A stretch of DNA of 64,000 nucleotides. Origin: Haemophilus quentini (GTDB lineage: Bacteria > Pseudomonadota > Gammaproteobacteria > Enterobacterales > Pasteurellaceae). Shown here piece by piece: positions 54,069 through 64,000 of the stretch; the stretch's first letter is position 1, and every line of letters begins with the position of its first letter. The notes beneath the pieces were generated by a model, which saw only the letters and a list, made by a program, of their open reading frames with translations, did no database searches and was not told the origin of the DNA. The stretch covers positions 1 to 64,000 of the forward strand of contig MDJB01000058.1 in NCBI GenBank assembly GCA_001752465.1. The letters are read 5' to 3'. Made by a program: the position numbers and the translations under genes.

Positions 54069-55805
54069 ATGAAGAAAAAATCGCTAAAACTCACCGCACT
54101 TTTTTTGGCATTAAGTTGCTTTCCTGCATTTGCGGAACAAACCGTTGATATTGAAGTTCAAGGTATCCGTGGTTTCCGTGCTGTTCGTAATACGGATCTC
54201 AATGTTCATCTGATTAACAAAGAAGAAATGGATGGCTCCGAACGCTATCAACATTTAGTCACTCAAGCTGTGGATCGTGGTTTGCGGGTGTTTGGTTATT
54301 ATGAATCTTCCGTGCGTTTTGAACGAAAACAGCGTCAAGGTAAACGCGATTTATTGATTGCTCATGTTACACCAGGCGAGCCAACAAAAATTGCGGGCAC
54401 TGATGTGCAAATTGAAGGGGAAGCCGCACAAGATGAAAATTTTGATTCGCTACGTAAAAAATTACCTAAAGAAGGGGTGTTAGTCGAACACCAAACTTAC
54501 AATGATTACAAAACGGCGATTTCACGTTTAGCATTAAATCGTGGATATTTTGATGGGGAATTTAAGATTTCACGTTTAGAAATCAGCCCTGAAACCCATC
54601 AAGCATGGTGGCGAATGTTATTTGATAGTGGCGTTCGTTATCATTATGGCAATATTACTTTTAGCCATTCACAGATTCGGGATGATTACTTAAATAATAT
54701 TCTTAACATCAAACCTGGTGATCCATATTTAATGAATAACTTATCGGATTTAACCAGCGATTTTTCATCTTCAAATTGGTTTAGTTTAGTATTAGTTCAA
54801 CCTAATGTTAATCATAAAAGTAAAACTGTGGATGTGGAGATTATTCTTTATCCACGTAAAAAAAATGCGATGGAACTCGGGGTTGGCTTTGCAACTGATG
54901 GTGGCTTGCACACTCAAATTGGTTGGACAAAACCGTGGATTAATAGCCGTGGACATAGTTTCCGCACCAATCTTTATCTCTCAGCACCAAAACAAACTTT
55001 AGAGGCAACTTATCGACAGCCTTTACTTAAAAATCCATTAAATTATTACTATGATTACTCTGTCGGTTGGGAAGGGGAAAAAAAGAATGATACCAATACG
55101 AGAGCACTCACACTATCAGCATTACGTTATTGGAATAATGCGCATGGCTGGCAATATTTTGGCGGAGTTCGTGCGCGATACGATAGTTTTACACAAGCCG
55201 ATATAACCGATAAAACATTCCTTCTTTATCCAACTGTTGGATTTACTCGTACCCGATTACGTGGCGGTTCTTTTGCAACTTGGGGCGACGTACAAAAAAT
55301 CACTTTTGATGTGGGGGACAAAGTTTGGTTATCGGAAGCTTCTTTCGTAAAAGTGCAAGCCTCTAGCGCATGGATTCGTACTTATGCAGAAAATCACCGT
55401 ATCGTTGCTCGTGCTGAAGTTGGGTATTTACATACAAAGGATATTGAAAAAATCCCACCCGCACTTCGTTTCTTTGCTGGTGGCGATCGCAGTGTGCGCG
55501 GTTACGGCTATAAAAAAATTGCGCCTAAAAATAAAAATGGAAAATTGGTTGGTGGCTCGCGATTACTTGCGGGCTCTTTAGAATATCAATATCAAGTTTA
55601 TCCGAATTGGTGGGCGACGACCTTCGCAGATAGTGGATTAGCAGCTAATGATTACACCACTAAAGAATTGCGTTATGGTGCAGGCGTTGGTGTCCGTTGG
55701 GCATCACCAGTGGGCGCGATTAAATTTGATATTGCCACCCCGATTCGTGATAAAGATAACAGCAAAAATATTCAATTTTACATCGGGATTGGTACAGAAA
55801 TTTAA
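54069..55805 (+). CDS. tamA: Translocation and assembly module outer-membrane protein TamA
   Basis: 578 residues. A signal peptide (about 1-22, ending PAFA) is followed by three POTRA domains (about 23-265). The Omp85 beta-barrel follows (about 270-578), with the lid-lock motif [12 protein letters not shown] near residue 480. With TamB it forms a trans-envelope complex for insertion of certain outer-membrane proteins or lipid transport. It is 9 bases before tamB, as in other proteobacteria. Confidence 0.93.
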   Translation: MKKKSLKLTALFLALSCFPAFAEQTVDIEVQGIRGFRAVRNTDLNVHLINKEEMDGSERYQHLVTQAVDRGLRVFGYYESSVRFERKQRQGKRDLLIAHVTPGEPTKIAGTDVQIEGEAAQDENFDSLRKKLPKEGVLVEHQTYNDYKTAISRLALNRGYFDGEFKISRLEISPETHQAWWRMLFDSGVRYHYGNITFSHSQIRDDYLNNILNIKPGDPYLMNNLSDLTSDFSSSNWFSLVLVQPNVNHKSKTVDVEIILYPRKKNAMELGVGFATDGGLHTQIGWTKPWINSRGHSFRTNLYLSAPKQTLEATYRQPLLKNPLNYYYDYSVGWEGEKKNDTNTRALTLSALRYWNNAHGWQYFGGVRARYDSFTQADITDKTFLLYPTVGFTRTRLRGGSFATWGDVQKITFDVGDKVWLSEASFVKVQASSAWIRTYAENHRIVARAEVGYLHTKDIEKIPPALRFFAGGDRSVRGYGYKKIAPKNKNGKLVGGSRLLAGSLEYQYQVYPNWWATTFADSGLAANDYTTKELRYGAGVGVRWASPVGAIKFDIATPIRDKDNSKNIQFYIGIGTEI

Positions 55806-55814
55806 GGTGAATTT

Positions 55815-58800
55815 ATGACAGAACAAATACAACCATCAGAAACTTCACCAAAATCACCTGATCAACCTAATAAAAAACATTGGGTACGCAAGGCTTTTTG
55901 TATTGGAAGTGCGGTCATTTTGGTGCCTGTTTTAGGTGTTGCTGGGGCACTTTCTTTCGATGCTGGGCAAAGAGGTTTAATTCAACTTGCCGATAAAATG
56001 CTTGATAGTTTTTCCGTTGAGCAAATTGAAGGCGGACTACAAAATGGCTTGGTGCTAAATAATGTTCGTTATCAAACCTCTGGGATTGATACTCATATTG
56101 CACAAGCACGTTTACAGCTTGATTTCGGTTGTTTGCTTTCACGTGAGGTTTGTTTACGTGATTTCACTTTAAATAAACCAACGATTGCGATTAATACCGC
56201 ATTACTGCCTCCATCAACGCCTGATAATTCCAAGTCTGGCTCGATGAAACGCATTTCCTTGCCAATTGATATCAATGCAGAAAATTTGGCAGTGCAAGAT
56301 TTATCTGTAAATGTTGATCAAACTCATCTTACTCTCAGTCATTTTAAAAGTGCGGTAAGTTTAAATAATGAAAAAGGCTTAACTCTTGCGCCGACTGAAA
56401 TTAACGATATTTCAGTTATTTCAAAAAAATTGCCCGAAGTTAAACCTGAGCCGCAAGCCAAACAACCGAATAAGCCTGTAGATTGGGATGCGATAGAGCA
56501 ATCTTTAACGCCTGCTTTTTTAGGCAATGTATCAGAAATAATTCTTCCTTTTGATTTACACATCCCCGCGATTAAAGGCAAAAACTGGCATTATCAAGCG
56601 GTGAATGAAAAAGGTGAAACACTTCAATCTATTGAAATCCCAAACCTGATTGCACAGGCGGATACCGTCGATAACCAACTGCAATTACAAAAATTAGCGG
56701 TAAAAAGCTCGCTGGGTAATCTTTATTCACAAGGTAAATTACAACTTGATGGCGATATGCCACTAGATTTAACTTTAAAATCCCATTTAGAGCCGTTGAA
56801 ATCCGATGGAAAAGAAATTCTGCCAGCGAGTGATGTCGATCTTACACTTTCAGGATCATTGAAAAAATCCACCTCACTTTCTTTGAAAACAAAAGGCGTA
56901 TTAGATGCTGAACTGAATGGCGAAGTGCAATTAGCACAAGACAAAATGCCCTTAAACCTCACATTAAATGTGGCAAAAGGACAATATGCTTTTGTAAACA
57001 CAATGGCGCCACTTAAAATTAATGATGTAACACTTAAGCTCACGGGGGATTTACTGAATTATCACGCTGAGCTTAAAGGGGGCGTAGATGGAATGGATTA
57101 TATTCCTGCATCTCAAGTGGATCTTAATGCCGACGGTAAACTTTATGAAGTAACCGTCAATAAATTGGGGATAGCTTCGTTAGACGGTAAAAGTGAATTT
57201 GTGGGGACTGCAAACTGGAAAGAGGGCGCAAACTGGGATGTACAAGCCGATTTAGAAAAAATGAATATCGGTTTTTATGTACCTGTCATGCCTGCAACAT
57301 TATCTGGCAAATTGCATTCACGTGGTTTTGCAGGCTCTCAAGGCTGGCAAGTGGAACTGCCTGTAGCTGATTTAAATGGAACTCTGTCTTCAAACCCCAT
57401 CAGTTTAAAAGGCTCGGCAACGCTTAATCAAAATGTACTTCTAACAGTACCTGATTTGCAGATTAGATATGGTGAAAATCATCTTAACGCAAGAGGGGTA
57501 TTAGATGACCATTCTGATTTTGTATTAGATATTGATGCACCGAATTTGCGTGGTTTATGGTCTGATTTAAGCGGCAATGTGAAAGGGCATGCGGCTATTT
57601 CTGGTCAGTTCACCAGCCCAAATCTTGATCTTGACTTAACTTCGTCTAATTTACACTTACAAGGTTTCCAATTATCTAAAGCGAGCGCGAAAGGGAATAT
57701 CAAAAGTGATCCTTTAGCTAAAGGGCAATTCAATATTAAGGCAGTGCAACTTCATTATGGTGAAAGTTTTAAACTCCGTTTACTTGATCTCGCTTTATCT
57801 GGCGATGAACAAAATCATCTATTAACGCTTAAATCCCAAGGTGAGCCTGTTGCTGCAAATTTACAAATTAACGGTCATTTTGACCGCACTTTGGAGCAAT
57901 GGAAAGGCACACTTTCCCAAGCAAAATTCGATACACCTATTGGTGATGTAAAATCTAACCAAGCTATTGCGGTGTCTTACGATCACAAACAAACACAAGC
58001 TAATATTGCTGCACATTGCTGGCAAAACACAGATGTAGAATTATGTTTCCCACAAGCATTCAATGTGGGCAAGCAAGGGAATATTCCTTTCCAATTTAAA
58101 CGTGTTAATTTGGATTTAGTGAATAAACTTATCGAACAAGATAGCCTCAAAGGAAACTTGCAAGCACAAGGTAATGTTGCTTGGTTTACGGACAAACCAT
58201 TCCAATTTACCGCCAAAGTAGATGGCAATCATTTAGCCTTCTCTCAAAAATTGGATTACCGTACGTTTAAATTGGATATTCCAAAATTAACACTTAACGC
58301 CGACATTCAAAATAATAATTTGGTTTTAAAAACAGGCATCAATGTGCATAACCAAGGCAGGATTGTAGGTGATATTCATTTAAATGACCTTGCTAAACAT
58401 CGTCAACTTGGCGGAACTCTTGCGATAGAACGATTAAACTTGTCGATCGCAAATCAGCTACTTACTAGTGGTGAATCAGTGAATGGGGAGGTAGTTTCAA
58501 AGTTGAGTTTCGGCGGGAATTTAGAGAAACCATTATTAAATGGCGACTTCAATATTCGCAATATTCGTACCAAATTAAAATCTATGCCAGTCAATATTAC
58601 TGATGGTGATATTGCCGTACGTTTCCACGGTAATAATTCCACTTTACGGGGAAAAATTGAAACTAGCGATAGTCGTTTAAATTTAACTGGCCGAGCAAAC
58701 TGGGCAAATATTGAACATTGGACAACAGAATTAAATGCTCAGGCAAATAATTTCAACGTGGATATTCCTTCTATGGCGAAACTACGTTTCAGTCCAAATA

Positions 58801-59711
58801 TCACGGTGAAAGCGAATCCGAAAGAATTGAATTTAAGCGGAACAGTCGATATTCCTTGGGCGCGAATTAGAATTGATAGCTTACCAGACACTGCTGAGCC
58901 AGTGAGCGAAGATGAAGTTATTTTAAATGGCCCTCATAAGAGCAAAGAAGAAATGATTAAACGTGAATTTGCGGCAAAAACAAAATCAGGCATGGATATT
59001 CGTTCTGATTTACGCATCAATATTGGCAAAAACGTCTGCCTTGATGCCTATGGCTTAAAAACCAATCTTGATGGTTTACTTTCTGTGAAACAAGACAGAG
59101 GAAATTTAGGTTTATTCGGGCAAATTAATTTAACCAAAGGACGTTATGCATCTTTTGGACAAGATTTATTAATTCGAAAAGGACAAATTAACTTTTCAGG
59201 CCAACCGTCACAACCGATGTTAAACATTGAAGCAATTCGTAATCCAGAAGCAATGGAAGACAGCAAAATTACTGCTGGTGTAAGAGTAATAGGTACGGCT
59301 GATAGACCTGATGTCACCATCTTTAGCGAACCAAGTAAACCACAAGATCAAGCACTTTCCTATTTGTTAACGGGTCGTTCATTAGAAAATAGTGGTGAGG
59401 CGGGATCCAGTGGATCCGTGGGGGCTGCATTACTTGGTCTAGGACTTTCAAAGAGCGGTAAATTAGTGGGAAGTATTGGAGAGGCTTTTGGTATCCAAGA
59501 TTTAAACCTTGGCACATCGGGTGTGGGTGATAAATCCAAAGTGACCGTCAGCGGAAATCTCACCAACCGCTTACAAATAAAATATGGTGTAGGCTTATTT
59601 GATGGCTTGGCAGAAGTAACCTTACGTTACCGCTTAATGCCACAACTTTATTTTCAATCCGTTTCTAGTACAAACCAGGTGTTTGACTTACTTTATCAAT
59701 TTGAATTTTAG
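55815..59711 (+). CDS. tamB: Translocation and assembly module inner-membrane protein TamB
   Basis: 1298 residues. One N-terminal signal-anchor (about 28-50, AFCIGSAVILVPVLGVAGAL) precedes a very long periplasmic AsmA-like beta-helical region that is predicted to span the periplasm. The conserved C-terminal DUF490 domain (about 940-1298) ends FDLLYQFEF, an outer-membrane-protein-like end that pairs with TamA. AsmA-like proteins also carry phospholipids to the outer membrane. Translation probably coupled to tamA; the ppx start follows 7 bases later. Confidence 0.93.
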   Translation: MTEQIQPSETSPKSPDQPNKKHWVRKAFCIGSAVILVPVLGVAGALSFDAGQRGLIQLADKMLDSFSVEQIEGGLQNGLVLNNVRYQTSGIDTHIAQARLQLDFGCLLSREVCLRDFTLNKPTIAINTALLPPSTPDNSKSGSMKRISLPIDINAENLAVQDLSVNVDQTHLTLSHFKSAVSLNNEKGLTLAPTEINDISVISKKLPEVKPEPQAKQPNKPVDWDAIEQSLTPAFLGNVSEIILPFDLHIPAIKGKNWHYQAVNEKGETLQSIEIPNLIAQADTVDNQLQLQKLAVKSSLGNLYSQGKLQLDGDMPLDLTLKSHLEPLKSDGKEILPASDVDLTLSGSLKKSTSLSLKTKGVLDAELNGEVQLAQDKMPLNLTLNVAKGQYAFVNTMAPLKINDVTLKLTGDLLNYHAELKGGVDGMDYIPASQVDLNADGKLYEVTVNKLGIASLDGKSEFVGTANWKEGANWDVQADLEKMNIGFYVPVMPATLSGKLHSRGFAGSQGWQVELPVADLNGTLSSNPISLKGSATLNQNVLLTVPDLQIRYGENHLNARGVLDDHSDFVLDIDAPNLRGLWSDLSGNVKGHAAISGQFTSPNLDLDLTSSNLHLQGFQLSKASAKGNIKSDPLAKGQFNIKAVQLHYGESFKLRLLDLALSGDEQNHLLTLKSQGEPVAANLQINGHFDRTLEQWKGTLSQAKFDTPIGDVKSNQAIAVSYDHKQTQANIAAHCWQNTDVELCFPQAFNVGKQGNIPFQFKRVNLDLVNKLIEQDSLKGNLQAQGNVAWFTDKPFQFTAKVDGNHLAFSQKLDYRTFKLDIPKLTLNADIQNNNLVLKTGINVHNQGRIVGDIHLNDLAKHRQLGGTLAIERLNLSIANQLLTSGESVNGEVVSKLSFGGNLEKPLLNGDFNIRNIRTKLKSMPVNITDGDIAVRFHGNNSTLRGKIETSDSRLNLTGRANWANIEHWTTELNAQANNFNVDIPSMAKLRFSPNITVKANPKELNLSGTVDIPWARIRIDSLPDTAEPVSEDEVILNGPHKSKEEMIKREFAAKTKSGMDIRSDLRINIGKNVCLDAYGLKTNLDGLLSVKQDRGNLGLFGQINLTKGRYASFGQDLLIRKGQINFSGQPSQPMLNIEAIRNPEAMEDSKITAGVRVIGTADRPDVTIFSEPSKPQDQALSYLLTGRSLENSGEAGSSGSVGAALLGLGLSKSGKLVGSIGEAFGIQDLNLGTSGVGDKSKVTVSGNLTNRLQIKYGVGLFDGLAEVTLRYRLMPQLYFQSVSSTNQVFDLLYQFEF

Positions 59712-59718
59712 GAATTTT

Positions 59719-61248
59719 ATGAACCACCCTATTTTAGAACCCCAGCACCGCAGCGATGTACGTGAAATCGCGGCGATTGATCTCGGGTCAAACAGCTTCC
59801 ACATGATTGTCGCGCGTATTGTGAACGGCTCAATCCAAGTACTTTCTCGCTTAAAACAAAAAGTTAAACTCGCGGAAGGCTTAGATGAAAATGCGGTGCT
59901 TAATCAAGAGGCTATCACGCGTGGTGTAAATTGCTTAGCCTTATTTGCCGAACGTTTACAAGGATTTCCTGTTGAAAATGTCAATGTGGTTGGTACTTAT
60001 ACGTTACGAAGAGCGATGAATAATGACGAATTTTTACGTCAAGCAGCCAAAGTTTTCCCCTATCCCATTAATATTATTAGTGGGCAAACTGAAGCTAAAA
60101 CCATCTACGCAGGTGTATGCCACACGCAACCAGAAAAAGGCCGTAAGCTCGTTGTTGATATTGGTGGTGGCTCGACAGAAATGATTATCGGCGATGATTT
60201 CACGCCGCTTGTGGCTGAAAGCCGCCATATGGGGTGCGTGAGTTTTGCGACTCAATTTTTTACCGATGGTATCATTTCTCCAGAAAACTTTCAACGCGCG
60301 CGCCAAAGTGCGGTAAATAAAATCGAAGATTTAGGCTTTGAATATCGCAAATTAGGTTGGCAATCTGTGCTCGGATCATCGGGGACGATTAAAACTGTGG
60401 CGCAAGTCATTGCGACTAATCTTGATCCAAATGGAACTATTACAGCCGAGCGATTACATGCTTTAATTGAGCAAACGCTACAAGCTAAACATTTTACCCA
60501 GCTAAATATTAACGGTTTAAACCAAGACCGCGTGGATGTTTTTGTTCCCGGTTTAGCGATTTTAAGTTCGGTGTTTGAAGTTTTTCATATTCAACAAATG
60601 CGCTATTCTGACGGTGCATTGCGCGAAGGCGTAATTTATAGTCTAGAGAAAAACTTCCAAGTTGCAGATATTCGAGCGCGCACAGCTTGGGGATTAAGCG
60701 AACAATTCAATATTGACCAAGCCCAAGCCCACCGAGTTGCGGATAGTGCTAATTTACTCAGTGCACAATATAAAGATTGGCAATCGACAGAATTTATTGA
60801 AGAAATGCGCGAAATCCTACTTTGGGCAGCTCGCTTGCATGAAGTTGGCATTGTGATTAATCACAAAGGTTTACAAAAACATTCGGCGTATATCTTACAA
60901 AATATGGAATTACCTGGGTTTGATCGTGAACAGCAACGTTTGATTACCGCGTTAGTGCGTTGGCATATTGGCACGCTTAAACCTGCTGAGTTTTTTAAAT
61001 TTGCACGTTATAGCGAGCAAGATGTGATGGCTTTAATGCGATTGCTTCGTCTTGCAGTTATTCTCAATAAATCCCGTCAAGCAACAGAAACAGCAAAAAA
61101 TTTCACCCTTGAAATGCACCGCACTTTGAATGATTGGACATTGAATTTTGAAAGCGGATACTTAGATCGCAACCCGTTAATTTGGAATGAATTGCGAGCT
61201 GAAAGTAATCTTTTGAAAGAGTTTGAAAGCAGTTTAGTTTTTTATTAA
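59719..61248 (+). CDS. ppx: Exopolyphosphatase
   Basis: 509 residues from MNHPILEPQHRSDVREIAAIDL, with TTTAGGA upstream; an upstream ATG would overlap tamB and is rejected. The Ppx/GppA motifs are DLGSNSFHM, DIGGGSTEMIIGDD and GSSGTIKTVAQV. A C-terminal HD-like helical domain follows (about 310-509). It removes terminal phosphate from polyphosphate; GppA-type pppGpp hydrolysis is an alternative, but length favours Ppx. No ppk is in this window. Confidence 0.9.
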   Translation: MNHPILEPQHRSDVREIAAIDLGSNSFHMIVARIVNGSIQVLSRLKQKVKLAEGLDENAVLNQEAITRGVNCLALFAERLQGFPVENVNVVGTYTLRRAMNNDEFLRQAAKVFPYPINIISGQTEAKTIYAGVCHTQPEKGRKLVVDIGGGSTEMIIGDDFTPLVAESRHMGCVSFATQFFTDGIISPENFQRARQSAVNKIEDLGFEYRKLGWQSVLGSSGTIKTVAQVIATNLDPNGTITAERLHALIEQTLQAKHFTQLNINGLNQDRVDVFVPGLAILSSVFEVFHIQQMRYSDGALREGVIYSLEKNFQVADIRARTAWGLSEQFNIDQAQAHRVADSANLLSAQYKDWQSTEFIEEMREILLWAARLHEVGIVINHKGLQKHSAYILQNMELPGFDREQQRLITALVRWHIGTLKPAEFFKFARYSEQDVMALMRLLRLAVILNKSRQATETAKNFTLEMHRTLNDWTLNFESGYLDRNPLIWNELRAESNLLKEFESSLVFY

Positions 61249-61279
61249 TTATCTTTCTGCTCAATATTTATGGGAGAAA

Positions 61280-61313
61280 AATTTAGGGCAAGCGAAATAC
61301 TTGCCCTATTTTT
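61280..61313. terminator. Bidirectional terminator between ppx and rluE
   Basis: TAGGGCAAG / CTTGCCCTA with a 7-base loop and T-rich flanks on both sides, between convergent genes. Confidence 0.85.
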
Positions 61314-61995
61314 ATAATTTGACGGTCTGAAATAACGCTTTTATTTCATCCAATGATAATAATCTAAATGAGCCATTTGCTAATCCATTAATAGATAATG
61401 AGCCCATACTCACTCTCACTAATCGTAAAGTGGGGAAACCAATATGCGCAGTCATTCTACGCACTTGACGGTTGCGCCCTTCACTAATTTTAATTTCTAA
61501 CCAGCTTGTGGGAATATTTTTTCGCTCTCGGATAGGTGGATTGCGTTCCCATAAATTTGGATCTGAAATTAACCGCACTTTAGCGGGTTTTGTCATGCCA
61601 TCTTTGAGTTCTACACCTTTTCTGAGTTGTGCTAAATTGGTTTCTTCAAGGATGCCTTCCACTTGCACCCAATAGGTTTTTTCTGTTTTAAATTTTGGAT
61701 CTGCCAAACGATGTTGTAATTCGCCATTATTAGTTAAAATCAGTAATCCTTCACTGTCTCTATCTAATCGACCTGCCGCATAAACATTTGGGATTGAAAT
61801 AAAATCTTTTAAGGTAGCGCGTCCTTCTTCGTCGGTAAACTGAGTGAGCACATCAAAAGGTTTATTGAATAACACAACTTTGGTTTCATCCAACGACAGC
61901 GTTTTAGGTTTTGATTTTGGCTTAAAAGTGCGGTGAAAATTAACCGCACTTTTCCCTTTAGACGGCAATTTTCCCACTGAAAAATTCTTCTTCAT
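61312..61995 (-). CDS. rluE: 23S rRNA pseudouridine synthase (RsuA/RluE family)
   Basis: 227 residues. The catalytic motif is [17 protein letters not shown] with Asp78, and the family C-terminal block [23 protein letters not shown] is present. There is no S4 domain, which fits RluE (pseudouridine 2457 of 23S rRNA) rather than RsuA or RluB. The first about 30 residues are a basic extension, whose codons contain two inverted uptake cores. Convergent with ppx. Confidence 0.85.
   Translation of the reverse strand: MKKNFSVGKLPSKGKSAVNFHRTFKPKSKPKTLSLDETKVVLFNKPFDVLTQFTDEEGRATLKDFISIPNVYAAGRLDRDSEGLLILTNNGELQHRLADPKFKTEKTYWVQVEGILEETNLAQLRKGVELKDGMTKPAKVRLISDPNLWERNPPIRERKNIPTSWLEIKISEGRNRQVRRMTAHIGFPTLRLVRVSMGSLSINGLANGSFRLLSLDEIKALFQTVKL
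61924..61953. repeat. Inverted DNA-uptake-sequence pair inside rluE
   Basis: AAAAGTGCGGT / ACCGCACTTTT with an 8-base spacer, a perfect 11-bp hairpin inside the basic N-terminal extension of rluE (encoding [11 protein letters not shown]). Intragenic paired cores are unusual; most pairs in this window are intergenic terminators. Confidence 0.9.
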
Positions 61996-62079
61996 TGAAT
62001 TAGATTTCTATTTTGAGAGACTTGCAACATCATAGCAAAACTTCAAGCTGTAGTAATGATGATTACTTGAGTTAATCTA

Positions 62080-62122
62080 AAAAACTAAAAAGGCTAAGCC
62101 AGTAAAAACTGAACTTAGCCTC
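62080..62122 (-). terminator. hel terminator
   Basis: AGGCTAAG / CTTAGCCT with a 15-base loop, followed by TTTTTAGTTTTTT on the minus strand, 50 bases after the hel stop. Confidence 0.85.
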
Positions 62123-62172
62123 TCAATTAGATTTTCAAAATCGATATTTAAATCGATCTTTTTAATGGAAAA

Positions 62173-63009
<837 letters not shown>

Positions 63010-63043
63010 TTAACTTTAGGGTTAGTAAAAACGGGGAGGGGAG

Positions 63044-63114
63044 AGTATAGCAAACCTTTTTATTTTTTGGGGCGCTTTCTTGGTAATTCTATTAAATTTG
63101 TGATGCTCGTCACA
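63044..63114 (-). promoter_or_regulatory. CRP-type site and hel promoter
   Basis: TGTGATGCTCGTCACA (63099-63114) has both perfect half-sites TGTGA-N6-TCACA in AT-rich flanks, the classical CRP (CRP-N) form rather than the Sxy-dependent competence form. A -10 hexamer TATACT on the minus strand (63044-63049) would give a start near 63037, placing the site centre at about -69.5, suitable for class I activation. No good -35 is present, consistent with activator dependence. It could instead act on ftsB. Confidence 0.7.
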
Positions 63115-63227
63115 TTTTTAACGCGAGATCTAGATGTAAAACTTACCGCACTTTCTTTTTTATCCTATCGCCTTTCCCCCCTTTTCACGGTAAACTAACC
63201 GCAATTTTATTCATCACCAACATTTTT

Positions 63228-63506
63228 ATGCGACTTCTTATTCTCATTCTTTTTGCCGTATTAGCTTTGTTTCAATATGACTTATGGTTTGGCCGTAATG
63301 GTTTCTTCGATTACCGCAACACTGCCGCAAAGATTGTAGAAAACCAAGCGGAAAATGAAAAACTGTCTCAACGCAACCAGCGTATTAATGCGGAGATTCA
63401 AGGACTAACCAAAGGTTTTGAGGCCATTGAAGAACGTGCGCGAATGCAGCATGGCATGGTAAAAGAAAACGAAGTGTTTTATCACATTGTGAAAGAGAAT
63501 AAATAA
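63228..63506 (+). CDS. ftsB: Cell division protein FtsB
   Basis: 92 residues. One membrane helix (about 3-20, [20 protein letters not shown]) is followed by a periplasmic coiled coil (about 32-65, [20 protein letters not shown]). It bridges FtsQ and FtsL in the divisome. It is followed by ispD with a one-base overlap (TAATG), the standard ftsB-ispD-ispF order in gammaproteobacteria. Confidence 0.92.
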   Translation: MRLLILILFAVLALFQYDLWFGRNGFFDYRNTAAKIVENQAENEKLSQRNQRINAEIQGLTKGFEAIEERARMQHGMVKENEVFYHIVKENK

Positions 63507-64000
63507 TGGCTCGTTCAATTATTGCGGTATTGCCAGCAGCTGGCGTGGGCTCGCGAATGCAAGCAGATAAACCTAAACAATATTTAACGCTGCTCGGCAA
63601 AACACTGCTCGAACACACACTTGATGTTATGCTTTCTCATCCTGCCGTATCTAAAATTATTTTGGCGGTGAGCACAGATGATCCTTATATTGTTAAGCTA
63701 TCACTTGCCCCTAAAATTCAGTTAGTGGAGGGGGGCGCCACACGAGCTGAATCCGTATTAAATGGTTTAAACGCAATTGAGGAAAAAAATGCGTGGGTGC
63801 TTGTTCATGATGCTGCTCGTCCTTGTTTACAACACGCCGACATTGATAAATTGCTAGCCATTGAAGATGAGCATGGTGCTATTTTGGCAATTCCAGCGAC
63901 GGATACGATTAAACGGGCGGATAATCAGCAATGTATTGTGAAAACAGAAGATCGTCGTCAACTTTGGCAAGCGATGACACCACAGTTTTTCCCAGTAGAT
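63506..64000 (+). CDS. ispD: 2-C-methyl-D-erythritol 4-phosphate cytidylyltransferase (5' part)
   Basis: 165 codons present; the gene runs off the end of the window. The N-terminus [19 protein letters not shown] is the nucleotide-binding motif, followed by [16 protein letters not shown] and VHDAARPCL. It couples CTP with methylerythritol phosphate in the non-mevalonate isoprenoid pathway. Start overlaps the ftsB stop by one base. About 60 further residues are expected beyond the window. Confidence 0.95.
   Translation, partial: MARSIIAVLPAAGVGSRMQADKPKQYLTLLGKTLLEHTLDVMLSHPAVSKIILAVSTDDPYIVKLSLAPKIQLVEGGATRAESVLNGLNAIEEKNAWVLVHDAARPCLQHADIDKLLAIEDEHGAILAIPATDTIKRADNQQCIVKTEDRRQLWQAMTPQFFPVD

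Noticed and set aside
59683-59718. Twelve-residue longer start for ppx
   Set aside because: It would overlap the end of tamB, and the downstream ATG has a clear ribosome site.

Overview
The window is a stretch of a Haemophilus influenzae-type chromosome (H. influenzae or a very close relative such as H. haemolyticus). The DNA is AT-rich. The 9-bp DNA-uptake core AAGTGCGGT / ACCGCACTT is scattered through it and often sits in inverted pairs that act as terminators. NadR, FruB, SurA, LpsA and the lipoprotein e(P4) gene hel all have the sizes and domain layouts I recall for this genus. I cannot fix strain or species from sequence alone.

1-16160 (minus strand): the S10, spc and alpha ribosomal-protein operons, rpsJ through rplQ, with secY and rpoA. 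rpmJ and rpmD are present as short genes. Control regions are visible: an S10-operon promoter and long leader, an spc promoter, and an alpha-operon leader whose hairpins and GTG start match the ribosomal protein S4 translational-repression pseudoknot.

8590-10890: a roughly 2.2-kb AT-rich accessory cassette sits exactly at the S10/spc boundary. It carries a putative regulator on the minus strand. Divergent to it is a compact plus-strand operon of a 37-codon ORF, a 74-aa HicA-like small protein and a prokaryotic viperin (pVip) gene. The viperin has lost one iron-sulfur cysteine and has a +1 frameshift, so it is a decaying antiviral gene. A small cysteine-containing membrane-anchored ORF without a start codon lies beyond it. 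An imperfect 18-bp direct repeat flanks the cassette. This is the most interesting accessory content in the window.

16165-24070: ftsY-ftsE-ftsX (minus), divergent rsmD-trmL, the lipooligosaccharide glycosyltransferase lpsA (with a 4x pentanucleotide repeat at its start), ribB under an FMN riboswitch, then nadR and a metallophosphoesterase. 24086-37750: the fructose PTS operon fruBKA (FruB has two HPr domains), a lipoprotein, paeA/ytfL, a DUF1523 protein, a TatD-family nuclease, holB-tmk-mltG, surA, pyrR, mazG and a VirK-family protein. 37940-43669 (plus): lon with adjacent extended -10 and sigma-32-like promoters, hemW, rpiA, serA. 43670-45307: a decayed IS1016-type (IS1595 family) transposase plus AT-rich debris.

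45308-51932 (minus): mutS, nlpD/lppB, a small lipoprotein resembling the NlpD N-terminus, a DedA-like protein, surE and truD. 52041-61248 (plus): rraB, a SIMPL-domain protein, slyD, the tamA-tamB outer-membrane translocation pair, ppx. 61312-64000: rluE and hel (minus), then ftsB and the start of ispD (plus), with a perfect CRP-type site between hel and ftsB. From memory of strain Rd locus numbering, the segments around lpsA-nadR, fru-serA, mutS-hel and ftsB-ispD are not adjacent there, so this chromosome appears rearranged relative to Rd.
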